Shown here one piece after another: positions 24,336 to 33,746 of a DNA stretch of 64,000 nucleotides. The notes under the pieces were generated by a model. The model saw only the letters and a program-made list of their open reading frames with translations. It did no database searches and was not told where the DNA came from. The stretch covers positions 1-64,000 of the forward strand of contig NZ_DLHA01000041.1 of NCBI RefSeq assembly GCF_002482975.1, in the 5' to 3' direction. Positions within the stretch are counted from its first letter, which is position 1. Each line of letters opens with the position of its first letter. Both the position numbers and the translations under genes were made by a program. The DNA comes from Flavobacterium sp. UBA7680 (GTDB taxonomy: Bacteria > Bacteroidota > Bacteroidia > Flavobacteriales > Flavobacteriaceae).

Positions 24336-24881
24336 TTATTTTACATTAATTGAGATTGTATAAGAATCTTCACTTTGTTTAATAGGATATTTACCAGGAA
24401 CTAAAATATCTGAATTGAATTTTAAAGGTTTAACTAATTCCGGAGCTATAGTTTGTCCTTCCGGTATTAAATAAACTTCACCATTACGTAATAATCCTTT
24501 TTTATGTTCTTCTGTTAAAGCACTTTTTTGAATTGTCATGACAAATTTCTCGGCTTCATTTGTAACACGCACTGGTGTTCCATCAGTGTTTGGCTTAGAA
24601 AAACCATAGGTCTTCCAATCGTAAAAAACAAAATTACAAAACCCTTCCGGCTGACTGCAGTCAATATTATGTGCTCCCCAAGCATGCACAATAACGCCTT
24701 CATAGTGAGGTAAATATCTATGAGTATTTGGTTGATTTTGCTCCTCAGTGTTTGATAATTGAGCATTTTGATCTTCACTTGAATCGTTGTTACAGCTTAT
24801 AAAAAAAACTGCAAACACAAAAACTAACATCACTTTTAATACTTCAGATTTTTTAATCTTTTTTTGTTGTAAACTTTTCAT
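24336..24881 (-). CDS. Hypothetical lipoprotein
   Basis: A 181-residue protein I do not recognise. Positive N-terminus, hydrophobic helix and lipobox FFISCNND mark a lipoprotein; a Gln/Asn-rich linker (DQNAQLSNTEEQNQ) follows, then a compact domain with three aromatic-rich segments (YLPHYEGVIVHAWGAHNIDC, FCNFVFYDWKTYGF) and Cys in NIDCSQPEGFCNF that could form a disulfide. A 268-base gap with a long inverted repeat lies on its upstream side. Confidence 0.6.
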   Translation of the reverse strand: MKSLQQKKIKKSEVLKVMLVFVFAVFFISCNNDSSEDQNAQLSNTEEQNQPNTHRYLPHYEGVIVHAWGAHNIDCSQPEGFCNFVFYDWKTYGFSKPNTDGTPVRVTNEAEKFVMTIQKSALTEEHKKGLLRNGEVYLIPEGQTIAPELVKPLKFNSDILVPGKYPIKQSEDSYTISINVK

Positions 24882-25066
24882 AATAAATAATTTAATTGAC
24901 CCTTACTCTATTACTGGCTTTTCAGGTTACGCCTTTTGATTTAGTATAGATCAATTAAATTTATTTTTTGTTACCTTTTTTGTTTGAATTTTAACACAAA
25001 AAAAAGCTGCTAAGTATGAAATTACATACCTAACAACTGTACTTCAAAAAACATTAAGATTTTTTA

Positions 25067-25144
25067 TTCACCATATAAGTAATATAAGTTCATTTAAATA
25101 GCGCGCGCCAAAACTTAAATTTTCTTATATTACTTATATGGTGA
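25067..25144. repeat. Perfect 22-bp inverted repeat
   Basis: TTCACCATATAAGTAATATA(AG) at 25067-25088 is exactly complementary to 25123-25144. The loop contains GCGCGCGC. It lies between the LTA-synthase-type gene and the lipoprotein gene. Confidence 0.85.
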
Positions 25145-25149
25145 AAAAC

Positions 25150-27084
25150 CTATTTTTTTCTCAGTTTATATTTATTTTCCTTGTATAAATTTCCTGCTGT
25201 AATAACATGTGCTAACGCATCTTTTGCTAATTCCTCGTTTAATTTTACTGGAATTAAAGTCGTATCGTTTTTAATTTCGAATTGAAGCGGTTTCAAATTT
25301 GGCTGCATAATTACAACTTGATTCTCTACTCTAAAAGCGTTGATATCGTTGAATTGCATAATCGATCTCCCCTGCACTTTCGGATCTAGTTTATTTAGGT
25401 TTCTGCCCACCATTGGTGTTTCAAACGGAAGTCCTAAATAACTTAATAACGTTGGCGGAATATCGATTTGACTTGCCAGTCTGTCATAAACTGCACCTTT
25501 TGGAACTCCAGGTCCCATAATAAATGCCGGAATATGGAATTTATTTATTGGCACTAAATTCTTTCCGTAAGTTCTGGTATTATGATCTGCGATTACAATG
25601 AAAATCGTGTTTTTGAAATACGGTTCTTTTTTAGCCATTTCGAAGAATTTCCCAATCGAGAAATCGGCATATTTCATGGCGTTGTTTACCGTTGCTGCTT
25701 TTTTATCAAATTGTTTTATTCTTCCAGCAGGATATTCAAACGGTTCGTGATTTGAAGTTGAAAACATTAAAGAGAAAAATGGTTTATCTCCTTTTGATTT
25801 AAAATAATTATTGGCTTTCGTAACCAAATCTTCATCAGAATAACCCCAAGTTCCCTTGAAAGCATATTTATTTCCATCTGATTCAAAATCTTCCTGATCT
25901 ACAATATCACTGAAACCATTTCCGTTGAAAAACGAAGCCATATTATCGAAATTCGCCATTCCGCCATAAATGAAACTGGTATCGTACCCTTTTTGTTTTA
26001 AAGCGTCGGCAAGCGTGAAAAATCCTTGCTGTGAGTTTCCAAGTTTAACCACACTTTCTGACGGTGACGGTAAAAATCCGGTTACAACAGCTTCTATTCC
26101 GCGAACGCTTCTGGTTCCGGTGCAATATAAATTGGTAAACAATAATCCTTCTTTTGACAATTTATCAAATTCCGGTGTTAGCGGTTTTCCTCCTAAAATT
26201 CCAACGTATTCTGCGCCTAAACTTTCTTGTAGAAAAATCACCAAGTTATATGGTTTTTTCTTAACCGAATCTGGCTGTTGTACATGCAGAAATGGAATTT
26301 CGGCATCTGTAAAATCTGTCGGGCCTGCAATCATGTATTTTTTTACACGAGCAATGGCTTCGGCTTCATCCATTTTTCCGTACATTTTTGTGTTTCCTTC
26401 ATTCTTAATTGAATAAGCGGCAAAAGCAACGGTGTAAAATGAATTCAGTCCTAAAGTATTTGTCAATTGATCTGTCGAGAAAACAGCGTTACTGGCATTG
26501 ATAGGACGTTTTGAAGTAAGACTTGAACGTGCTCCAAAAAACAATAAAAACGCTACTAATGGAAAAGCTATTAGTTTAAATTTATATGGAGTACTCGTTG
26601 TATGAAAATATTTTTTTCCTTTTTTGAAGGCAAAATAAATTACCACTCCTAAAATCAGAAAAGTCACAATGATTGAAGTCAGGTAACTTTTTAAAAGCAT
26701 TCCAACTACTTCTTTAGGATAAATTAAATAATCTAAGAAAATCTTATTCGGACGTGTGTCGTATTGTTTTACGAAGTCCGGCGAAGCTAATTCTACAAAA
26801 AGAATCAGAAACAGGAATAAGAAACTGTAAATTACCAAAAACTTATTGGTAAATTTCAGCCAGTTATTAGGCAGAAAAGTGATTAAAACAGCTGGCAGAA
26901 AGGACAAATAACAAAGTAAAATTAAATCCATTCGCAAACCGATTGGAAAAATATACCAGAAATCAGGCGTCTGCTCTACCCTTTCTTTAAAAAGGAAAAA
27001 TAAAAATATTCGGCTTAAGGTTGTAATCAGTAATCCGATTAATATAAAATTGAAAATAGGTTTTAAATAACTTAATTTTTTCAT
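25150..27084 (-). CDS. LTA-synthase/sulfatase-type membrane phosphotransferase
   Basis: A 644-residue protein with five N-terminal helices (about 10-190) and a periplasmic alkaline-phosphatase-superfamily domain. Metal and nucleophile motifs: NLVIFLQESLGAEYVG (Glu), CTGTRSVRGIEAV (Thr nucleophile), DHNTRTYG and HIPAFIMGPGV. Firmicute relatives polymerise glycerol phosphate from phosphatidylglycerol; Bacteroidota have no lipoteichoic acid, so the target is likely another envelope glycan or lipid carrying phosphoglycerol or phosphoethanolamine. That last step is inference. Confidence 0.85.
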   Translation of the reverse strand: MKKLSYLKPIFNFILIGLLITTLSRIFLFFLFKERVEQTPDFWYIFPIGLRMDLILLCYLSFLPAVLITFLPNNWLKFTNKFLVIYSFLFLFLILFVELASPDFVKQYDTRPNKIFLDYLIYPKEVVGMLLKSYLTSIIVTFLILGVVIYFAFKKGKKYFHTTSTPYKFKLIAFPLVAFLLFFGARSSLTSKRPINASNAVFSTDQLTNTLGLNSFYTVAFAAYSIKNEGNTKMYGKMDEAEAIARVKKYMIAGPTDFTDAEIPFLHVQQPDSVKKKPYNLVIFLQESLGAEYVGILGGKPLTPEFDKLSKEGLLFTNLYCTGTRSVRGIEAVVTGFLPSPSESVVKLGNSQQGFFTLADALKQKGYDTSFIYGGMANFDNMASFFNGNGFSDIVDQEDFESDGNKYAFKGTWGYSDEDLVTKANNYFKSKGDKPFFSLMFSTSNHEPFEYPAGRIKQFDKKAATVNNAMKYADFSIGKFFEMAKKEPYFKNTIFIVIADHNTRTYGKNLVPINKFHIPAFIMGPGVPKGAVYDRLASQIDIPPTLLSYLGLPFETPMVGRNLNKLDPKVQGRSIMQFNDINAFRVENQVVIMQPNLKPLQFEIKNDTTLIPVKLNEELAKDALAHVITAGNLYKENKYKLRKK

Positions 27085-27137
27085 TAGATAATTTATATTA
27101 GTTTTTGGTTGAGATTGTGAAGTTGCAAAGTTTTTGT

Positions 27138-27233
27138 TTCACGCAGATTTTAAAAGATTTGAGCAGATATACGCAGAATTTTGTTCAGCAAATTTTAAAA
27201 TTAAATCTGCTTAAATCTGCAAAATCTGCGTGA
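27138..27233. repeat. Inverted repeat 'CACGCAGATTTTAAAAGATT...'
   Basis: Iterated TCACGCAGATTT units on the left pair with AAATCTGC...AATCTGCGTGA on the right. A single hairpin of the 'AGACGCACTGCTGTGCG' family follows at 27254-27278. Confidence 0.7.
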
Positions 27234-27287
27234 AAAAATCCCAGAAACATAGAAGACGCACTGCTGTGCGCCTCTACAGATGCCTTT

Positions 27288-27515
27288 TTACTCTTCGTAA
27301 CGGTTTATTTCTCTGTCGTAAAATTCATTGGCTTTAACGATAAGGCCTTCCATTTCGGCATTTAATTCTGCTCCATCAAGATCTTCTGCTTCTTCCATAA
27401 ATTCAACCTCATCATCTTTTAAGTTGATTATAAATCTTGGATAATCAAGGTGAATGATGAAAATATCATCTGGAAAATCAGTATTATCGCCAAGTAAAAA
27501 TTTAGGTAAGTCCAT
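27288..27515 (-). CDS. Small acidic conserved hypothetical protein
   Basis: A 75-residue acidic protein (many Glu/Asp in DDEVEFMEEAEDLDGAELNAE) starting MDLPKFLLGDNTDFPDDIFI. No signal peptide or membrane segment. The composition and predictable helix-rich C-terminus suggest a soluble regulatory or partner protein; I recognise it only as a type of short flavobacterial protein of unknown function. It lies between the LTA-type and MATE genes on the same strand. Confidence 0.6.
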   Translation of the reverse strand: MDLPKFLLGDNTDFPDDIFIIHLDYPRFIINLKDDEVEFMEEAEDLDGAELNAEMEGLIVKANEFYDREINRYEE

Positions 27516-27557
27516 TTTATATATGTTTATTTTTTTAATTTATAATGTTTGTTTTTT

Positions 27558-27645
27558 GGCCCACAGATTTTACAGATTAGTGCAGATGAAACAGATTTAT
27601 TAAAAAACACAGCGTTCATCTGTATCAATCTGTGATATCTGTGGC
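27558..27645. repeat. Inverted repeat, 'CCCACAGATTTTACAGATT' family
   Basis: CCCACAGATTTTACAGATT...GCAGATGAAACAG pairs with ATCTGTATCAATCTGTGATATCTGTGGC. In the gap between the small acidic gene and the MATE gene. Confidence 0.7.
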
Positions 27646-27665
27646 CTATATTCTAAGCTTCAAAT

Positions 27666-29051
27666 TTAGTTATTTGCAAATGAATTTGAGATTAATTTCT
27701 TTGTGAGATAATGAAAGCGCATGTAGAGGAAAATTGCCGCTGTGGTTAATCCTGCCAAAAGCCCTATCCAAACTCCTTGTGCTTTCCAATCTGTATATTC
27801 TCCTAAATAATACGAAATAGGAAAACCAACAACCCAATAGGCTACAAAAGTGATATACATAGGGATTTTTACATCCTGTAAACCACGTAAAGCGCCCAGA
27901 ACCACAACCTGGACTCCGTCTGAAATTTGAAAAATGGCAGCAATCAATAATAATTTTGAAGCGATTTCGATTACTTCGGTATTGTCTAGAATTTGTCCGC
28001 TGTTTTCCATATTTAAAAAGATGTGCGGAAAAAAATCATGAAAAACTACAAACAGAAACGCAAAAAATGTTTCGATAACAATGGCAAGTAAAAATATCGA
28101 ACGAGCTACAACAACAAGGTTTTTATAATCCTGTAATCCTCTTTGGTTACTTACCCTAATCATCGACGTTACGCTCAATCCCATCGCAAACATAAAAGTA
28201 AGTGACGACAAACTCAACGCAATTTGATTGGCAGCCTGACTCGTTTTACCAATATTTCCGCAAAGCCAAATGGAAGCGGTAAACAATACGACTTCAAAAA
28301 GCATTTGCATGGCAGACGGAAATCCTAAGTTTATTATTTTTTTAAGCGTTGCGCTTTTAATTTCGCTGAAACTGAAATTTTTAAAAAAATGTTTTAAATC
28401 ATCTCTTCTTGACAGCATAATGTGCATGAACATTACCAGAAATATTCTCGAGATCACGGTACCAAGCGCCGCACCAATAATTCCCATTTTAGGAAAAATC
28501 CAAATACCGTAAATCAACAGATAATTTATCCCTACGTGAAGTACGTTTGCCATAATCATAGCATACATCGAGTATTTAGTCATCGATTTTCCGTCGGCAA
28601 ATTGTTTATAACCCTGATACATTACTAAAGGAATCAGCGAGAAAGCAACCCAGTCTAAATATGGTTTTGCCAATACAATAACTTCTTTAGGCTGTTCTAA
28701 TAATTCCATTAATGGTTTTGCCAAAACAATTAAAGTAAAAAGCAATAACCCAATAATGGCACATAAAAATAAACCATGATGAAATGCAGAACGAATTTTG
28801 CCATCATTTTTTTCAGCATCGCCTTCGGCTACGATGGGCGTAATGGCTGTAGAAAAACCAATTCCTAAGGACATGGCAATAAAAATCATACTGTTACCAA
28901 GTGAAACTGCCGCCAATTCTGTACTTCCTAATTTCCCTACCATTATATTATCGACAATACCTATTAAGGTATGCCCAACCATACCTAATATAATAGGATA
29001 TGCCAGTCTGAAATTATACGAAAACTCTTTGGTGTACTGCTTTAAATTCAC
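27666..29051 (-). CDS. MATE-family multidrug/Na+ antiporter
   Basis: A 461-residue membrane protein with twelve predicted helices in two six-helix halves, the MATE pattern (LAYPIILGMVGHTLIGIVDNIMVGKLGSTELAAVS at the N-terminus and NLGFPSAMQMLFEVVLF at the start of half two). It would export cationic drugs or metabolites with Na+ or H+. No adjacent regulator seen. Confidence 0.88.
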   Translation of the reverse strand: MNLKQYTKEFSYNFRLAYPIILGMVGHTLIGIVDNIMVGKLGSTELAAVSLGNSMIFIAMSLGIGFSTAITPIVAEGDAEKNDGKIRSAFHHGLFLCAIIGLLLFTLIVLAKPLMELLEQPKEVIVLAKPYLDWVAFSLIPLVMYQGYKQFADGKSMTKYSMYAMIMANVLHVGINYLLIYGIWIFPKMGIIGAALGTVISRIFLVMFMHIMLSRRDDLKHFFKNFSFSEIKSATLKKIINLGFPSAMQMLFEVVLFTASIWLCGNIGKTSQAANQIALSLSSLTFMFAMGLSVTSMIRVSNQRGLQDYKNLVVVARSIFLLAIVIETFFAFLFVVFHDFFPHIFLNMENSGQILDNTEVIEIASKLLLIAAIFQISDGVQVVVLGALRGLQDVKIPMYITFVAYWVVGFPISYYLGEYTDWKAQGVWIGLLAGLTTAAIFLYMRFHYLTKKLISNSFANN

Positions 29052-29241
29052 TTTAATACTTTTTTAGTGGGCAAAGATAATCAGAAGCTTCGAATTCTAT
29101 CCTATTAATAAAAAGATAAGCCAATTTTAAGGCTAAAATTAGCATACCGTAATATTATATAACGATTTTTAAAAATTATATAACAAGTCCAAAAGGCCTC
29201 TATTCTACTTTTACATTATTAATAATTCAAAGATATATGCC

Positions 29242-29766
29242 ATGAAAAAATTACAGTTTATATGCCTCGCTGCATTCGCATTTTTATATTCTAATGCCAG
29301 TTTTGCTCAAGATAATGCAGCAACAAATTACGATCAGGGTTTTAGATTAGGAATTGGTTTAAACGGAGGTATCCCAACTGATACTGACGATTATGATTTT
29401 TCAATTGGTGGTGACGTTCGTTTACAATATGACTTATCTAAAAGAACATCTTTGACATTAACTACAGGTTTTACAAACTTGTTTGTGGGGGGTAAAGATG
29501 AATTAGGAAACAACATAAAAGATTTAGGATTTATTCCTGCAAAAGCTGGTTTTAAAGCTTTTTTCTGGGAAGATCAATTTTATGTTCTGGGTGAAGTAGG
29601 TGCCGGTTTTGCAGTAACAAACGGGTATAATGACACCACATTTTTATGGGCTCCAGGAATTGGGTATGCCAACAAATACATTGACGTGAGTGTCCGTTAT
29701 GAGGACTACGACAAGTTCAATACCAATCAAGTTGCGCTTCGTTTAGCGTATGGTTTTGATCTATAA
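29242..29766 (+). CDS. Small outer-membrane beta-barrel protein
   Basis: A 174-residue protein with signal peptide (MKKLQFICLAAFAFLYSNASFA) and eight or so amphipathic strands, ending with ...ALRLAYGFDL. The aromatic-Leu terminus is as expected for BAM substrates. It fits the Omp_b-brl type (OmpW/OmpA-barrel-like) with no enzymatic motif. Followed by a clear terminator at 29805. Confidence 0.75.
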   Translation: MKKLQFICLAAFAFLYSNASFAQDNAATNYDQGFRLGIGLNGGIPTDTDDYDFSIGGDVRLQYDLSKRTSLTLTTGFTNLFVGGKDELGNNIKDLGFIPAKAGFKAFFWEDQFYVLGEVGAGFAVTNGYNDTTFLWAPGIGYANKYIDVSVRYEDYDKFNTNQVALRLAYGFDL

Positions 29767-29804
29767 AAAGAAAAGGTTTATTTTATTTTTTTGTTTTTGG
29801 TAAC

Positions 29805-29840
29805 AAACCCGGAAGTTTTCATAGTCTTCCGGGTTTTGTA
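29805..29840 (+). terminator. Terminator after the OMP gene
   Basis: AAACCCGGAAG / CTTCCGGGTTTT with trailing T's. Confidence 0.75.
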
Positions 29841-29928
29841 TTTTATTAAAGTATCGAAAAATAAATACTTTACAAAAATTTCCATTTAATTACCATAGAT
29901 CAAATAGTTTATTACTGTTCCGTTTTTC

Positions 29929-30003
29929 TGCCACAGATTAAAAAGATTTTTTGCAAAGGCTATTCTAAAAAAACAATCAGTGAAAATCCTTTAATCTGTG
30001 GCA
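29929..30003. repeat. Inverted repeat, 'TGCCACAGATTAAAAAGATT' family
   Basis: TGCCACAGATTAAAAAGATT pairs with ATCCTTTAATCTGTGGCA. In the ~350-base convergent gap, which also holds a terminator and the next repeat. Confidence 0.75.
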
Positions 30004-30039
30004 AAATAAATATAATGCAGGTTTCTGCTTTCCTACAAC

Positions 30040-30122
30040 AAACCCGACAGGTTTTAAAAACCTGTCGGGTTTAATGCGTTGAAAAAATTATCTAATTATC
30101 AAATTGGCACATTATCTAATTC
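30040..30122. repeat. 'CCCGACAGG' hairpin plus 'TCTAATNATCAAATTG' tail, copy 1
   Basis: Palindrome AAACCCGACAGG...CCTGTCGGGTTT, then ATTATCTAATTATCAAATTG and CACATTATCTAATTC. The same hairpin and tail are at 33670-33746, each time running into the 3' end of a minus-strand gene. Confidence 0.8.
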
Positions 30123-31894
30123 TTATTTAAGAACTTTTTATCCGTCAATGTTTGCATAAAGGCTATCAGCTGCTTTTTTTCTTTATCAGATAAATTCAAT
30201 TTGTCTTCGGGCAGTGTTTGATTTGGGACATCAAATCCTAAACCTACTCCTCCGCCCTGATCATAAAAATCTATCACTTCTTCCAGCGTTTTATAAACTC
30301 CGTTATGCATATAAGGAGCTGTAAGTTCTATATTTCGTATCGTTGGTGTTTTAAACGAATGCTTATGAATAGCGGCCTGCGTGATTACAAACTTTCCTAA
30401 ATCGCCATCCAGTTTTTTACTTTTATCAGGAACTCCTAAAATTTCGCTTTCAGATCTGTCAAAATTTGGCGGAACCGTTCCGTTTGTTAACGGAATAAAA
30501 TGGCAAGTTGCACATTTACCTTTTCCGGCAAATAAATTAAAGCCTGCTTTTTCATCTGCCATAAAAGTTGTTTTATTCTGCATGTAATCATCAAATTTTG
30601 AATCATAATGACTCAAAGAGCGAATATAAGATGCCAAAGCATTTTTGATGGCAAATTCGTTTATTTCACCTTTTGGAAAAGCTTTTTTGAACTCTTTTAC
30701 ATAGTCAGCATTTTTTTGAATTGCCAAAGCTGATTCCTCTAAAGATCCATGCATTTCGTTTTCATTTTTAATTACTGCAACTGCCTGATCTTCGAGATAA
30801 CTTACTCGCGAATCTGTAAAAAACACACGCTGAAAAGCAATATTTGTGAGCGTAGGTGTATTACGCTGAATCATTGATTTTCCGTCTAATGTAACTGCCC
30901 TTTCTAATCCGTCTGTAAAAGCTTTATCAGCATGATGGCACGAAGCACATGAACGTGTATTATTCCCCGACAAAATTGGGTCATTAAATAACTTTTTACC
31001 CAGAGCGATTTTTTCGGGCGTTGTTCGATAATCTGGGAAACCCGAAAAAGCTTCGGGATCAAAAGCGTCTTTGTCAAATAGCGTTTGGGCTGTTGGCTTT
31101 AAACCTCTTTGCTCTTTCATTAACGGAATTCCTAACTCTGTCTGCGTTTTATAAAGTTCTTTACTTAACGGATTTAAAATTTCTTTGATAAAATAAGCAC
31201 GATCAAATGCATCAAAATTGTTGTTCGCATGCAAATACTTTTTCCCTTTTTCTAAAACTTCAAGAACTTGTGCAGAATTTGAAATCTCTTTATTCTCCAG
31301 ATAAACACGATAGTATTTTTCGATTGTTTCCAAAGCTGTTGAAGCTTCCGGAAGTGAGTTCAACACAACAGGCGAATCAAACCCCGTAATTCCTAAAGTT
31401 ATAATTCTATAAACTTCTAATCGCATGGCATCAAAAACATGAGCATCTGTCAATTCATTTGAATTTGAAACTTTTTCTAACCGAATTAAATTTGCCGATA
31501 AAACGCCTAATTCCTGAAGCAGTTCTTTTTTATTGTTTTTATCGTATTTAGGAAAAACTAATTCTTCAACAACCTGAAATCCTTCAGGGGAAACCGTTTT
31601 ACTATCATTTTCTTCAAACTCAGGTATCGCCGGTCCGTTAATCGATTTAGAAACTGCCGGCGAATAATACTCACTTAGCAATTCGACTTTTTTGTAACTT
31701 TTATGTGCTTCGAGAAATTGTTTCTGAATTTGAGCTTCTGCGGCATCAGATGCTACTGAATGTTTTAGTTCATTAACTTTTTCGATTAATAAAGTAATGT
31801 CTTTTTGAAACAATGTATTTATTTCCTGATGTTTGTCTTTTTTCTGACAAGCAGCAAACACAAGCAGGAAGAACAAACAATATATTTTTTTCAT
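30116..31894 (-). CDS. Diheme cytochrome c peroxidase with imelysin-like N-terminal domain
   Basis: A 592-residue lipoprotein (lipobox Cys16, FAAC). Residues ~20-260 are helical with an imelysin-like layout; the metal motif GxHxxE of imelysins appears as GFQVVE (105-110), so His is replaced by Gln. Residues ~265-592 form a diheme peroxidase with CASCH (316-320) and CATCH (461-465), HHADKAFTDG, and YMHNGVYKTLEEVIDFYD. Imelysins handle iron (EfeO-like) and diheme enzymes oxidise proteins or peroxide. ATG 31894 is preferred to TTG 31909. The next gene upstream (31993) is a PhoX-like lipoprotein on the same strand. Confidence 0.8.
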   Translation of the reverse strand: MKKIYCLFFLLVFAACQKKDKHQEINTLFQKDITLLIEKVNELKHSVASDAAEAQIQKQFLEAHKSYKKVELLSEYYSPAVSKSINGPAIPEFEENDSKTVSPEGFQVVEELVFPKYDKNNKKELLQELGVLSANLIRLEKVSNSNELTDAHVFDAMRLEVYRIITLGITGFDSPVVLNSLPEASTALETIEKYYRVYLENKEISNSAQVLEVLEKGKKYLHANNNFDAFDRAYFIKEILNPLSKELYKTQTELGIPLMKEQRGLKPTAQTLFDKDAFDPEAFSGFPDYRTTPEKIALGKKLFNDPILSGNNTRSCASCHHADKAFTDGLERAVTLDGKSMIQRNTPTLTNIAFQRVFFTDSRVSYLEDQAVAVIKNENEMHGSLEESALAIQKNADYVKEFKKAFPKGEINEFAIKNALASYIRSLSHYDSKFDDYMQNKTTFMADEKAGFNLFAGKGKCATCHFIPLTNGTVPPNFDRSESEILGVPDKSKKLDGDLGKFVITQAAIHKHSFKTPTIRNIELTAPYMHNGVYKTLEEVIDFYDQGGGVGLGFDVPNQTLPEDKLNLSDKEKKQLIAFMQTLTDKKFLNKN

Positions 31895-31992
31895 AGTGTT
31901 TAATGACAATTAAAAGAGGAATAGGTAGAAAAAACAGAAACCACTACCTCAAATTGAAATAGTGGATAACTGCTTTTCGATAACTTAACAAT

Positions 31993-33459
31993 TTATCTTG
32001 CCAAACCTTGTATAACTACAATTTGACTTGCCTGGTTTTCTTCAGGACGGTTTGCTCCGCCATCAGGTTTTAAATATTTTGTACCAGTCCATGAGTGAGG
32101 CTGTATACTTAACATAAAAGTATCTGGAATACCTAATTGTTCGGAAACATCAATTAATGCCCCATATTCCCAAACTCCTTTTTTGCTTGGATCAAGATCC
32201 TTTGTAGCCACATTATATTTAGCAGCATCTGTTGCTGTACGACGGTGATCTAATTCTACCACGACTTTCAAATCTTTAGTTGCAATGTTGTATTGATAGA
32301 TGTAAGCATCGTGAGTTTCATCTCCGTATCCGTTTGCATCTTCTTCAATGTAAACGTAGTTTTTAGTCACACAAATGTTATCTGGGTTTTGGAATTTACC
32401 AGCAATTCCGCTGCGGTTATCACCGTCAAGAATCACTTCAAGAGTTCCTTTTAACGGGTCAGCGGCATCTAGATTTAATCTGTAAACTCTACCGTATTTA
32501 GTTCTTGAACCATCGGCATTAGTTTTATTAATATCTTGTCCAGTTACGTTAAAATACAATTCACGATCTGCATTATCCCCTCCTTTACGGTAATCTAAAT
32601 CTTCTACACGACCAAATTTAACCGCTTTCAAAGTATTTACAGCCGCATTAATCTGCGCTCCTGTAAGTGTTTTATGATCGTCAATTTTTACAAACGAAAC
32701 CGGATAAGTTTTACCAGTCTCCATATCTTTTTCTCTCTGGTTGTCGTCATTTCTTTTTAGCATATACAAAGAACCATTGGTTAAATCACCCACAGTATTT
32801 GATACATACATGAAAACCTGACCACCATAAGTTCCAGAATCGTCATCTCCAATTACAACAACCGTTTTACCTTTATAAGCAGCACTACGTAATGGCAAAG
32901 CATTCTCTGCACTTAAACGTCCGAAACCGGCTAATTCTTTAGATACAGATGCCGAACCTGCGCTTCCATAAGGATCTAATGCATGTGTACGAGATTCTTC
33001 TCCAGATTCTCCACAAGTTAAATAAACTGGTCCAAAACCATGTTCTGCTTGTGTAGCCATAGTTGCGCCGCACAATCTCCAGGTTCCTCCGCTAGAATTT
33101 AATAAATATTCTCCTTTTGTAGGTTTGAATGTTTTATCAAGTGTAATTCTTGAAACTGCATAGTTATCTTCGTTGTTTACCAAAAAAGTAAAAGTTCCAT
33201 CTGTGTTTTTCAATAAACCAGAACCATCTGCAGAACCTCCAAAAACATATTTTGGACTATCTGGAAAAACGTCGTCTGAACTAAAAAGAGAATAAATCTT
33301 CAGATTCTCAAAACCTGCTTGTGCCTTTAGTAAACTTGGCGTTACAGATTGATCTTTTAACACAACACTTGTTGTTTCTGTTTCATCTTTAGAATCGTTG
33401 TTATTACAAGATGTAATAACCGAACCTAAAATAAGTAGAGGTAAAATAATTCGTTTCAT
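31993..33459 (-). CDS. PhoX-like (DUF839) secreted lipoprotein
   Basis: A 488-residue lipoprotein (signal peptide and SVITSCNNN) with a beta-propeller-like body of the PhoX/DUF839 type: GTWRLCGATMA, CGESGEESRTHALDP, LPLRSAAYKGKTVVVIGDDDSG, GRVEDLDYR, KFQNPDNICV and SIQPHSWTG. PhoX enzymes are Ca/Fe-dependent phosphatases, but many DUF839 proteins have no proven activity. It lies 100 bases upstream of the diheme gene and may be its co-transcribed partner, first in the pair. No promoter assigned. Confidence 0.7.
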   Translation of the reverse strand: MKRIILPLLILGSVITSCNNNDSKDETETTSVVLKDQSVTPSLLKAQAGFENLKIYSLFSSDDVFPDSPKYVFGGSADGSGLLKNTDGTFTFLVNNEDNYAVSRITLDKTFKPTKGEYLLNSSGGTWRLCGATMATQAEHGFGPVYLTCGESGEESRTHALDPYGSAGSASVSKELAGFGRLSAENALPLRSAAYKGKTVVVIGDDDSGTYGGQVFMYVSNTVGDLTNGSLYMLKRNDDNQREKDMETGKTYPVSFVKIDDHKTLTGAQINAAVNTLKAVKFGRVEDLDYRKGGDNADRELYFNVTGQDINKTNADGSRTKYGRVYRLNLDAADPLKGTLEVILDGDNRSGIAGKFQNPDNICVTKNYVYIEEDANGYGDETHDAYIYQYNIATKDLKVVVELDHRRTATDAAKYNVATKDLDPSKKGVWEYGALIDVSEQLGIPDTFMLSIQPHSWTGTKYLKPDGGANRPEENQASQIVVIQGLAR

Positions 33460-33669
33460 TTAGCTAAATATTGGTTTTTATTTTTTTACAAAGTAAATCC
33501 CTACTCTTTAACTTAAAATGACTTTGATATTATCAAAAAAATAAGGCTTTAAGCAAAAACGCCTTACAGTATACAAAAAATTAACATTAATTTAGTAATA
33601 CAAAATACACTTAAACTTGCAGTAACATAAAAACAAAAAAAGAGTCTTACTTTATGACTCCCAAAAAAT

Positions 33670-33746
33670 AAACCCGACAGGTTTTAAAACCTGTCGGGTT
33701 TATTGAAGAAATTATCTAATCATCAAATTGACACATTATCTAATTC
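33670..33746. repeat. 'CCCGACAGG' hairpin plus 'TCTAATNATCAAATTG' tail, copy 2
   Basis: Second copy of the element at 30040, same orientation. The two bracket the diheme/PhoX-like gene pair. The rest of the ~290-base gap is AT-rich with nothing else seen. Confidence 0.8.

Noticed and set aside
25970..26416. 148-codon plus-strand frame in the LTA-synthase-type gene
   Set aside because: It is the complement of the conserved catalytic region; no start signal or homology.
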